Shown here: piece after piece, positions 48,990 to 57,065 of the stretch
Layout of the letters: every line of letters begins with the position of its first letter
Position numbering within the stretch: position 1 is the first letter of the stretch
Assembly: GCF_026230195.1 (NCBI RefSeq)
Contig: NZ_CP036501.1
Location: forward strand, 2,604,001-2,668,000
Length of the DNA stretch: 64,000 nt
Direction of reading: 5' to 3'
From: Candidatus Paraluminiphilus aquimaris
GTDB lineage: Bacteria > Pseudomonadota > Gammaproteobacteria > Pseudomonadales > Halieaceae
Translations under genes and position numbers: made by a program
The notes under the pieces: model-generated
Database searches by the model: none
What the model was told of the DNA's origin: nothing
Seen by the model: only the letters and a program-made list of their open reading frames with translations

Positions 48990-49970
48990 ATGACTCATCA
49001 ACCCATACGTTCGTCAATCGACTCGGCACTGAGAACCATCGATATTGAGATGAGGGCGGTGGACGCTCTCAAATCCCGCATCGACGAGGACTTTGCCGAG
49101 GCTGTTAGCATTCTCGCCGCAGCTAATGGCAGAGTCATCGTGAGCGGTATGGGTAAAAGTGGACATATCGGTAGCAAAATCGCGGCGACCTTGGCCAGCA
49201 CCGGCACCCCAGCTCAGTTTGTTCACCCAGCCGAGGCCTGCCACGGTGACATGGGAATGATTACACAGAGCGATGCTGCTTTGCTCATGTCTAACAGCGG
49301 AACAACCAGTGAAGTGACGGCCCTGCTTCCGATGCTTAAGCGCCTAGGGATACCCATTATTGCCATGACCGGAAACCCCGACTCACTCCTGGCAACCGCT
49401 GCAGACATTCACTTGAATATAAGTGTCGATGAAGAAGCGTGCCCGCATGATCTTGCACCCACCGCAAGTACCACAGCCAATCTCGTCATGGGCGACGCTT
49501 TGGCTGTCGCGCTACTTGAGCACAAGGGTTTCACAGCAGAAGATTTTGCCTTTACTCACCCGGGTGGGGCGCTAGGGCGTCGGCTTTTAACTCGCGTCTC
49601 AGACCTTCAAGTTACCGGGGCTGACATTCCTCAGGTTGCTCCGTCAACATCCTTAGCGGATGCGCTGATGGTTATCTCGGCTAAGGGGTTAGGAATGTCC
49701 ACCGTGACCGATGATAACAATGCGCTACTCGGTATCTTCACGGATGGCGACTTGAGACGGGTACTTGAGCAAGGTCACGACTTAAATAAGACCGAGGTCG
49801 GTAGTGTCATGTCACACGGTGCAAAGACAATCGACTCAGATGCACTTGCGGCTGAGGCGGTTAAACGCATGGAATCAGACGGAATCAGCGCACTCGTGGT
49901 CACGGATAAAACGGGCGCCGTGACGGGCGTGATCCATCTCCTCGCGCTGTTAAGGGCCGGTATCGTATGA
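48990..49970 (+). CDS. kdsD: D-arabinose-5-phosphate isomerase
   Basis: Converts ribulose-5-phosphate to arabinose-5-phosphate for Kdo synthesis. The 326 residues have a SIS domain (about 35-170) with GMGKSGHIGSKIAATLAS and SNSGTTSEVTAL, and two CBS domains (about 205-325). EACPHDLAPTASTT is the family active-site segment. It begins 2 bp after the antiporter stop and overlaps kdsC by 4 bp (ATGA). Confidence 0.97.
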   Translation: MTHQPIRSSIDSALRTIDIEMRAVDALKSRIDEDFAEAVSILAAANGRVIVSGMGKSGHIGSKIAATLASTGTPAQFVHPAEACHGDMGMITQSDAALLMSNSGTTSEVTALLPMLKRLGIPIIAMTGNPDSLLATAADIHLNISVDEEACPHDLAPTASTTANLVMGDALAVALLEHKGFTAEDFAFTHPGGALGRRLLTRVSDLQVTGADIPQVAPSTSLADALMVISAKGLGMSTVTDDNNALLGIFTDGDLRRVLEQGHDLNKTEVGSVMSHGAKTIDSDALAAEAVKRMESDGISALVVTDKTGAVTGVIHLLALLRAGIV

Positions 49971-50449
49971 GCGAAAGTAGCCCGATAAAACTTTTGGTTC
50001 TGGATGTTGACGGCGTGATGACCGACGGCAAAGTCACCTACACGAGTGATGGCCAGGAACTCAAGTCGTTTAATATTAAAGATGGTGTAGGAATAAAACG
50101 CGTGCAACAAGCGGGCATTCAAACCGCCATTATTACCGGTCGGGTATCGCCCATGGTGGCGCGAAGAGCCACAGAGCTTGGTATTCATCATGTGATTCAG
50201 GGCCGTGAAGACAAGCTGACCGCGCTCAAAGAACTCCTTCGGTCAGTGGCAATTGAGCTTCACGAAGTGGCCTACATGGGCGACGACTTACCGGACATTG
50301 ATGCTATTGCCAGCACAGGAATGGGTGCTTGCCCCAAAAACGCCGTCCCGGCAGTTGTCTCCAAAGCAGATTGGGTCGCATCACTTAATGGGGGCGAAGG
50401 CTGCGTTCGCGAATTCTGTGATTATCTACTCGGTGATGTCACCCCGTGA
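49967..50449 (+). CDS. kdsC: 3-deoxy-manno-octulosonate-8-phosphate phosphatase
   Basis: HAD-family phosphatase that produces Kdo. The 160 residues carry the nucleophile motif DVDGVMTDG (Asp13, Asp15), ITGR in motif II and YMGDDLPDI in motif IV. This short C0-type protein without a cap fits tetrameric KdsC. It overlaps both neighbours by 4 bp. Confidence 0.96.
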   Translation: MSESSPIKLLVLDVDGVMTDGKVTYTSDGQELKSFNIKDGVGIKRVQQAGIQTAIITGRVSPMVARRATELGIHHVIQGREDKLTALKELLRSVAIELHEVAYMGDDLPDIDAIASTGMGACPKNAVPAVVSKADWVASLNGGEGCVREFCDYLLGDVTP

Positions 50450-50991
50450 AATGGAGTATTAGCGGCGCTCTGCTTGGCGTCATGGCCGTCTTGCTGATTT
50501 TTGCGCGTCTCGAAAACGAAGCCCCAACGAGTTTGGAGGCGCGAAAGTTGATCTCCACGGAGCTGAATAATTTAGAACTTATTCGCTACGATACTTCGGG
50601 CCGCAAACTAGAGACAAGCCATGCCGACCACGCAGTCCAACTTGAAGGGGATTCACAGATGTTGATGGGCGGTCTTCACGTTGAACGCGAGGACGAGCAA
50701 GGGGTGCGCTGGCAACTAGAGGCACCGCGCGGACTTTCGAGATTAAGCGATGACACCCTTACGCTTACAGGCGGCGTAATTGTAACCCGGGGAGCCGACG
50801 TCACGCTTGAGACCGACGAGCTCACCATTGATGCAAACACCCATCTCGCGTCATCATCGTCTCAAGCGAGCATAATTAGCGCGAGAGGTATAACAACCGG
50901 CTCTCAACTGCAGATTGATTTTCGCGGCGGAACCGCAAAGTTGCGGGGGGATGTCGCGTCCAGCTTTAGTAAAGGAACCAGCGAAAAGTGA
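50446..50991 (+). CDS. lptC: LPS export protein LptC
   Basis: Bitopic inner-membrane member of the Lpt bridge that passes LPS from LptB2FG to LptA. The 181 residues have an N-terminal membrane segment (about 3-19) and a beta-jellyroll domain with YDTSGRKLETSHADHA and GVIVTRGADVTLETDEL. The start is GTG, overlapping the kdsC stop as GTGA. Confidence 0.9.
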   Translation: MKWSISGALLGVMAVLLIFARLENEAPTSLEARKLISTELNNLELIRYDTSGRKLETSHADHAVQLEGDSQMLMGGLHVEREDEQGVRWQLEAPRGLSRLSDDTLTLTGGVIVTRGADVTLETDELTIDANTHLASSSSQASIISARGITTGSQLQIDFRGGTAKLRGDVASSFSKGTSEK

Positions 50992-51527
50992 ATTGTGAGT
51001 ATCCCCTAGGGACCAGATTAATCAGCGTCTTGCTGGCGATACTGCTGGCCACCAGCGCAATCGGCTCCTTCGCAAACGATGCCGATCAACCGATTGAAAT
51101 ATCGGCAGATCAGGTGACACGCGAGGAGCCATCAGGCCTGACAACATACCGCGGTTCCGTAGAGCTTCGCCAAGGCTCGCTTGAGATCAAGTCAGAGCGG
51201 TTGGTCTTTTCATTTGATGACAAAGGCGCGTCGATCATTACCGCCACGGGCACGCCTGCAACGCTGAAGCAAACCCCGAGTGACCGTGAGACGCCGATCA
51301 ACGCGCAAGCCAATGCCATCGAATATCAAGAGACAAAAGACCGCATTCGCCTAATTGGTGAGGCGCGAATACTTCAAGACGGTGCGGTGATAGAGGGCAG
51401 CACAATAGAGTACATTGTTAGTTCGCAGCGTGTCATCGCCGCGGGATCGCCCAGTGGAAAAAAGCCTCAACGCGTGAAAGTAACCATCCCACCGAACTCG
51501 CTTAGGGAGAATCCAGGTCGTGACTGA
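50988..51527 (+). CDS. lptA: LPS transport periplasmic protein LptA
   Basis: Soluble periplasmic bridge protein between LptC and LptD. The 179 residues have a signal peptide cleaved near SFA-ND (residue 29) and an OstA-type fold with [37 protein letters not shown] and a matching second half. The start is GTG, overlapping the lptC stop (GTGA). Its end overlaps lptB by 8 bp. Confidence 0.93.
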   Translation: MNCEYPLGTRLISVLLAILLATSAIGSFANDADQPIEISADQVTREEPSGLTTYRGSVELRQGSLEIKSERLVFSFDDKGASIITATGTPATLKQTPSDRETPINAQANAIEYQETKDRIRLIGEARILQDGAVIEGSTIEYIVSSQRVIAAGSPSGKKPQRVKVTIPPNSLRENPGRD

Positions 51528-52248
51528 GGTTCTCACTGCAAAGGGTCTGGCCAAGTCATATCGTGGCCGCCGTGTCGTTAACGGTATGTCAATGTCGGTA
51601 AACGCCGGCGAGATTATTGGACTCCTAGGACCCAATGGCGCAGGAAAAACCACTTGCTTCTACCTCATGGTCGGCTTGGTTGCGACCGATGAGGGGCGCA
51701 TCACACTCTGTGGTGAAGATGTCACTGCGCTGCCCATTCATCTAAGAGCAAGACAGGGTTTGGGCTACCTCCCTCAAGAGGCCTCAATTTTCCGTCGACT
51801 TTCCGTCGAAGACAACCTGATGGCCATTATCGAAACCCGAGATGACTTAACGGTGACCGAACAACAAAACCTTTGTGACGAGCTTCTTCACGAGTTTCAC
51901 ATCACGCATCTTCGATCATCACTTGGTCAAAGTTTGTCGGGAGGTGAGCGGCGTCGAGTGGAGATCGCCCGCGCACTCGCAACGGACCCAAAGGTCATAT
52001 TATTAGATGAGCCATTCGCCGGTGTAGACCCCATATCCATATCGGACATAAAAGCAATTATCACCCACCTTCGAGACCGGGGGATCGGGGTATTAATCAC
52101 AGACCACAACGTCCGCGAAACACTCGACATCTGCGAGCGGGCCTACATAGTTAGTGAGGGAAGTGTGATTGCTGAGGGCGACGCACAAAGCATTCTCGAC
52201 AATGCGAACGTCCGTAAAGTATACCTCGGCCAGGACTTTCGGCTGTAA
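51520..52248 (+). CDS. lptB: LPS export ABC transporter ATP-binding protein LptB
   Basis: Cytoplasmic ATPase of LptB2FG, which extracts LPS from the inner membrane. The 242 residues contain Walker A GPNGAGKT (37-44), Q-loop YLPQEASIF, signature LSGGERRR, Walker [14 protein letters not shown] and the switch DHNVRETL. It starts at GTG 51520. lptF and lptG are not in the window, as usual. Confidence 0.97.
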   Translation: MTEVLTAKGLAKSYRGRRVVNGMSMSVNAGEIIGLLGPNGAGKTTCFYLMVGLVATDEGRITLCGEDVTALPIHLRARQGLGYLPQEASIFRRLSVEDNLMAIIETRDDLTVTEQQNLCDELLHEFHITHLRSSLGQSLSGGERRRVEIARALATDPKVILLDEPFAGVDPISISDIKAIITHLRDRGIGVLITDHNVRETLDICERAYIVSEGSVIAEGDAQSILDNANVRKVYLGQDFRL

Positions 52249-52362
52249 GTTCTCGCTGCGTACAACGAACATAGCAATGTAAGCAAAAGGTAGGCCAAGC
52301 GGTTTGCCTTTGTTGAAATGAAAGCGCTAAACTGTCTATCCAATGGCTTCTCAAAGAGATTC

Positions 52363-53790
52363 ATGAAGCAAGCTCTGCAGTTAAAGCTCGGTCAACAACT
52401 AACGCTGACACCTCAGCTGCAGCAAGCTATTAAGCTCCTTCAACTCAGCACACTCGATCTTCAGCAAGCCATCACCGAAACGCTTGAGAGCAATCCACTT
52501 CTCGACGAAGAGGAGGGTTCCAATGAAGCGCCGCTTGAGACGGATGTTAAAGAGCAAGTCGACTTTTCCGACACCACTTCCGAGGATCTCCCTTCAACCG
52601 AGCTTCAAGTAGACGCGGCCTGGGAAGATGTCATGCCCTCTTCCGCACCTGCGGCCACGCAGGGCGCCGGCGGCGAGGATCTGAACTTTGGTGAGCGTGA
52701 CTCGTCACCCGAAACATTGCAGTCGCACCTACTTTGGCAACTCAATCTCACACGCTTTTCCGAAACAGACCGCGCCATCGCGCTCGCCTTCATCGATGCG
52801 GTTGATGATGACGGAAGGCTGACACAAACAGCTGAGCAAATTTTTGAAGGGCTGAACATCGATGAACTAGAGTTTGAAGAGGTAATGGCTGTACTGCACC
52901 GTCTTCAACACTTTGAGCCAACCGGTGTTTTCGCGACGGACTTACAAGAGTGTCTCCTCATTCAGCTAAGGCAGATGAGTGAAGAGACGCCGCATCGCGA
53001 TACTGCCGGTATGATGGTTAGGCGGCACATCGAGCAAATTCCTGTGGCTGAGCCGAAACACTTAGCACGGAGGATGCGGACCACGCCTGAGGACATTATC
53101 GGCGCGCTAAATCTAATACGCTCATTGAATCCAACCCCCGGCGCGTCGCTTCAAGCCTCTGCAACTGAATACATTGTTCCCGACGTGTTTGTTAAGCGTG
53201 TTGAAGGAAAATGGCGAGTCGAATTAAACCCCGACATAGCGCCAAAACTACGAATCAATCATCACTACGCGGAATTGCTAAACGCGGGAACGAGCTCCGA
53301 CCGAGATTACGCAAGAAACAACGTTCAAGAAGCAAAATGGTTTATCAAGAGCCTATTGAGCCGAAATGAGACGTTGCTAAAAGTGGCCTCTTCGATTGTG
53401 CAGCATCAGCGTGCTTTCCTCGATCACGGGGAAGAAGCAATGCGCCCCTTAATATTGGCGGACATTGCCGGAGAGGTGGACTTACATGAGTCCACTGTCT
53501 CTCGGGCAACGACACGCAAGTACATGCATACGCCCCGGGGTATTTATGAGTTGAAATACTTCTTTTCAAGTCATGTTGCCACCACCGAGGGTGGCGAGTG
53601 CTCGTCAACTGCAATCAAAGCATTGATCAAACGAATCATTGGCGCAGAGAACTCGCAGAAGCCATTGAGCGATGCAAAGCTGTGCACACTTCTCGCTGAT
53701 GAAGGCGTAGTGGTGGCACGGCGCACGGTCGCAAAGTACCGAGAACAAATGAATATAGGCCCCTCAAACGAAAGGAAGCGTTATATCTAA
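52363..53790 (+). CDS. rpoN: RNA polymerase sigma-54 factor
   Basis: Alternative sigma factor that reads -24/-12 promoters with enhancer-binding ATPases. The 475 residues have the Gln-rich region I (MKQALQLKLGQQLTLTPQLQ), an acidic region II (about 50-110), the core-binding domain, an HTH region and the RpoN box ARRTVAKYRE (452-461). I start at ATG 52363; the frame is open 15 codons further up but the family N-terminus begins here. One likely target, pilA, is in this window. Confidence 0.97.
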   Translation: MKQALQLKLGQQLTLTPQLQQAIKLLQLSTLDLQQAITETLESNPLLDEEEGSNEAPLETDVKEQVDFSDTTSEDLPSTELQVDAAWEDVMPSSAPAATQGAGGEDLNFGERDSSPETLQSHLLWQLNLTRFSETDRAIALAFIDAVDDDGRLTQTAEQIFEGLNIDELEFEEVMAVLHRLQHFEPTGVFATDLQECLLIQLRQMSEETPHRDTAGMMVRRHIEQIPVAEPKHLARRMRTTPEDIIGALNLIRSLNPTPGASLQASATEYIVPDVFVKRVEGKWRVELNPDIAPKLRINHHYAELLNAGTSSDRDYARNNVQEAKWFIKSLLSRNETLLKVASSIVQHQRAFLDHGEEAMRPLILADIAGEVDLHESTVSRATTRKYMHTPRGIYELKYFFSSHVATTEGGECSSTAIKALIKRIIGAENSQKPLSDAKLCTLLADEGVVVARRTVAKYREQMNIGPSNERKRYI

Positions 53791-53817
53791 TTGTTGAACC
53801 ATTACAGGAGAATCATC

Positions 53818-54105
53818 ATGAGAGTGACTATTAGCGGACACCACGTCGACGTAACAGATGGCTTACGAGAGCATATTTCGAGGAAATTACGACGGGTACA
53901 GCGGCACTGTGACAGCATTGACCATATAGAGTTCGTTCTTGTTGTGGAACGCGCTGAACATAAAGCTGAAGCTAATTTACACCTTGCTGGGGCTGACTTT
54001 TTTGCTTCGCAGACACTCTCTGATATGTATCCCGCGATAGACTCTGTTATCGAAAAATTAGATCGTCAGGTAACCGATCACAAGAGAAAGCATCGGACCC
54101 ACTAG
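53818..54105 (+). CDS. hpf: Ribosome hibernation promoting factor, short form
   Basis: Binds the 30S subunit in stationary phase and promotes 100S dimers. The 95 residues match the short HPF/YhbH type: ISGHHVDVTDGLREHISRK, then HIEFVLVVERAEHKAEANLH. The ATG follows ACAGGAGAATCATC. It is 27 bp after rpoN, the usual arrangement. Confidence 0.95.
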   Translation: MRVTISGHHVDVTDGLREHISRKLRRVQRHCDSIDHIEFVLVVERAEHKAEANLHLAGADFFASQTLSDMYPAIDSVIEKLDRQVTDHKRKHRTH

Positions 54106-54223
54106 CACTAGAAGGTGAGTGTCATCGCGCAAGTTTGGCGCTTAAGCGACCGCTGCGGCGACGGACCGTAGCAGCGAGTTATCAAGGTTTACCGAGTAAC
54201 GAGGGAAAAACGGCAAACTCGTC

Positions 54224-55081
54224 ATGCACATTATTATCGTAAGTGGCAGCTCCGGATCAGGCAAAAGCTCAGCGTTAAATCAGCTGGAGGACATGGGTTT
54301 CTACTGTGTGGATAACCTACCTGTCACGCTCGTTGAATCCCTCATAAAACACTTCGAGGAAGCGCCCTCGTCGGCCTACACAGGCCTTGCCATCTGTATC
54401 GATATTCGCACAGAGGATGCGGGCGTTAACGACTTACGCGACTTTTTAAAAGGGCTCAGAGAAAAAAACACTTTCGAGCTCATCTTTTTCGACGCGACCG
54501 CGCAAGCTCTGAGTAAACGCTTTAACGAAACCCGGCGCAAACACCCCCTAAGTGAAGACGGCTTACCGCTGACGGATGCCCTCGCTATCGAACGGATCAT
54601 TCTAGAGCCGCTAATCTCTGCCGCTGATTTGATTATCGACACCTCGGAAATGTCACCCTACAACCAACGCGAAGTGATGCAGCAGCGGTTTGGGAAAGCC
54701 CGCTCGGGTATGGCTATCAGCATCGAATCTTTTGGATTCAAAAAAGGCGCGCCGTTAAACGCCGATATTGTGCTCGATATGCGCATGCTAGCCAATCCAC
54801 ATTGGGAGCCCGAGCTCAGAGCGTTTACGGGTCAGGCGCTGCAAGTAAAGCAATTTATTGAGGCGCATCCGGAAACGGATACCGTGGCAAATGATTGTAT
54901 TAGCATGCTACTCAAGTGGGTTCCGCTTTACCAAAAAAGCCAGCGCGCTTATCTGACGATTGCTGTTGGTTGCACGGGTGGGAAGCACCGGTCGGTGTAC
55001 ATGACAGAGCGAATTGGCGAAGCTCTCTCGCGGCAATTTGAAGGTGTCTCGGTCACTCACAGAGATATGCCTAAAAGCTAG
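54224..55081 (+). CDS. rapZ: RNase adapter RapZ
   Basis: In E. coli RapZ binds the sRNAs GlmY/GlmZ and directs RNase E, controlling glucosamine-6-phosphate synthase. The 285 residues contain the P-loop GSSGSGKS (8-15), Walker B-like ELIFFDATAQAL, and the C-terminal GCTGGKHRSVYM phosphate-binding loop. In many gammaproteobacteria ptsN lies between hpf and rapZ; here the 118-bp gap holds no gene, only a GC-rich inverted repeat (CGCTGC...GCAGCG near 54150-54174). Confidence 0.96.
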   Translation: MHIIIVSGSSGSGKSSALNQLEDMGFYCVDNLPVTLVESLIKHFEEAPSSAYTGLAICIDIRTEDAGVNDLRDFLKGLREKNTFELIFFDATAQALSKRFNETRRKHPLSEDGLPLTDALAIERIILEPLISAADLIIDTSEMSPYNQREVMQQRFGKARSGMAISIESFGFKKGAPLNADIVLDMRMLANPHWEPELRAFTGQALQVKQFIEAHPETDTVANDCISMLLKWVPLYQKSQRAYLTIAVGCTGGKHRSVYMTERIGEALSRQFEGVSVTHRDMPKS

Positions 55082-55168
55082 CAAACTCCGGGACTGGTAT
55101 TTGTTCGCACCACACGCTGCGAAAGCCTCAAGCGATGTTACTCTTGCGCGCAGTCGGGAGGATCTCAC

Positions 55169-56518
55169 ATGGTAGATATCAGTGCACAGGCGAGTCCAGC
55201 AGTGACGCGTGTCGCTGATGCCCTGCGCTCGGGTGCCCTGCCCGACGTCGCTGCCTACCTTCCCGATATGTCGCCGGGAGATATCGCCTACCTTATTAGC
55301 GCCTCACCGCCTGCGACGCGGCATGAGCTATGGTCACTGCTGGACCATGAGCAAGAAGCCGATGTCCTCAACGAACTACCCGATGACATCAGGAACCATT
55401 TCCTCGCAGATCTGCAACCGGAAGCCGTCGCGGAAATTATTGTCCAGCTAGACGACGATGACGTTGCGGACATTCTTCATGAGCTGCCGCAAGCGGAAAC
55501 CGACCTCATTTTAGACTCATTGACGACGGATGATCGTGAGCGATTTGAGACGGCGCTGAGCTACCCCGACGATGTCGCCGGGGGTCTTATGAGTACGGAT
55601 ACGCTTACCATCCGACCCGATCTCACCATGGATGTTGTTCTTCGCTACCTGAGACGGCACACGCGATTACCGGAAAACACGGACAGCCTTATTGTGGTGA
55701 GTCGTGAAGACAAATATGTGGGCCTTTTACCGGTTCGCACACTGCTTGTATCGGATCCGTCGGCGTCAGTTCGCGAGATGATGAAGACGGAGCGCGAACC
55801 GCTCGACGCAATGACCTCAGCCGATGAGGTGGCACGTCGATTTGAGCGCAATGACTGGATTTCGGCACCGGTAGTTGACCCACAAGGAAAGTTAATCGGT
55901 CGTATTACGATCGATGACGTGGTCGACGTGATCCGCGAGCAGGCCGATCACAGTCTGGCTGTAATGGCCGGCTTAGGAGACGGAGACGCCTTCACTCCCG
56001 TCCTCCAAACGGCACCTCAGCGCGCTGTTTGGCTGGCGGTCAATTTATTGACCGCTATTTTGGCGGCCTCGGTCATAAGTTTGTTCCAAGCAACCATCGA
56101 AAAAGTCGTGGCCCTGGCTGTGTTGATGCCTATCGTCGCGTCCATGGGCGGAATTGCTGGCACCCAAAGTCTTACAGTTCTCATTCGGGCAATGGCGATG
56201 GGCCAAATTAATGATCGCACTGAAATTTGGCTGGTTCGCAGAGAAATACTCGTCTCAGCGCTCAATGGTCTTATTTGGGCATTTGTCATGGCACTCGTCA
56301 CCACCTATTGGTTCGATGACAGCACTCTAGGCCTCATTATCGCCTTTGCAATTATCGTTAATTTACTCACCGCGGGTATTGCTGGAGCCTCGCTACCACT
56401 GCTCTTGGAGCGACTCAAGATTGATCCCGCGCTCGCCGGTGGTGTCATCCTCACCACCGTAACCGATGTGGTTGGCTTCTGGGCATTCTTGGGTCTGGCC
56501 GCGTATTTTTACGGCTAA
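55169..56518 (+). CDS. mgtE: Magnesium transporter MgtE
   Basis: Homodimeric Mg channel gated by cytosolic Mg. The 449 residues have an N domain (about 20-130, rich in Asp/Glu such as LDDDDVADILHELP), two CBS domains (about 135-260, ASVREMMKTE and GRITIDDVVDVIRE) and five membrane segments (about 285-449) with the pore-lining GGIAGTQSLT and AGIAGASLPLLL. GGGAGGATCTCAC precedes the ATG. I did not see an M-box riboswitch in the 87 bp upstream. Confidence 0.96.
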   Translation: MVDISAQASPAVTRVADALRSGALPDVAAYLPDMSPGDIAYLISASPPATRHELWSLLDHEQEADVLNELPDDIRNHFLADLQPEAVAEIIVQLDDDDVADILHELPQAETDLILDSLTTDDRERFETALSYPDDVAGGLMSTDTLTIRPDLTMDVVLRYLRRHTRLPENTDSLIVVSREDKYVGLLPVRTLLVSDPSASVREMMKTEREPLDAMTSADEVARRFERNDWISAPVVDPQGKLIGRITIDDVVDVIREQADHSLAVMAGLGDGDAFTPVLQTAPQRAVWLAVNLLTAILAASVISLFQATIEKVVALAVLMPIVASMGGIAGTQSLTVLIRAMAMGQINDRTEIWLVRREILVSALNGLIWAFVMALVTTYWFDDSTLGLIIAFAIIVNLLTAGIAGASLPLLLERLKIDPALAGGVILTTVTDVVGFWAFLGLAAYFYG

Positions 56519-56534
56519 GCAAGGGTTAACCAAT

Positions 56535-57065
56535 ATGAACGATGATGATTTATGGGACGGGGACGATGCGTTGGCACCCGAGAGTAAGAGTTCTCGGAAG
56601 CGCCAAATGCATGCTCTTCAAAATCTCGGTGAGGCGTTGGTCGGTCTGACCAGCACGCAACTCGCAAAGCTCGATTTGGACAACGAGCCCCTATTAGAGG
56701 CCATCGAACTCGCGCAACGTATCAACCACCACAGTGGCAAGCGACGACAAATGCAATACATTGGCAAGCTCATGCGCTCTGCCGACTCCGAGCGCATTGC
56801 CCAATCCCTCGACGCGCTTCATGAAGGTAGTCGCAAAGAAAAAGCCCGTGAGCATATGATTGAAGCGGCACGAAGCGCACTCATCTCACGCGGCGATGAC
56901 GCGCTGCAGGAGGTGCTTGCGATATGGCCGAACGCTGACCGCCAAATGCTGAGGCAGCTCAGTCGAAGCGCCATCGATGAGCAGAAGAAAGCATTACCAC
57001 CCACTTCCGCGAGGAAGTTATTTCGCTACTTGCGATCGCTTCCCGAGTCAGACTCAGAAGACTGA
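56535..57065 (+). CDS. darP: Ribosome biogenesis factor DarP (YjgA)
   Basis: Associates with late 50S precursors. From ATG 56535 (MNDDDLWDGDD) it has 176 residues: an acidic N-terminus, then the family helical block SRKRQMHALQNLGEALVGL, NHHSGKRRQMQYIGKLMR and the C-terminal ARKLFRYLRSLPESDSED. It starts 16 bp after mgtE. Its last 40 bp overlap the 3' end of the convergent yhdP gene. Confidence 0.93.
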   Translation: MNDDDLWDGDDALAPESKSSRKRQMHALQNLGEALVGLTSTQLAKLDLDNEPLLEAIELAQRINHHSGKRRQMQYIGKLMRSADSERIAQSLDALHEGSRKEKAREHMIEAARSALISRGDDALQEVLAIWPNADRQMLRQLSRSAIDEQKKALPPTSARKLFRYLRSLPESDSED

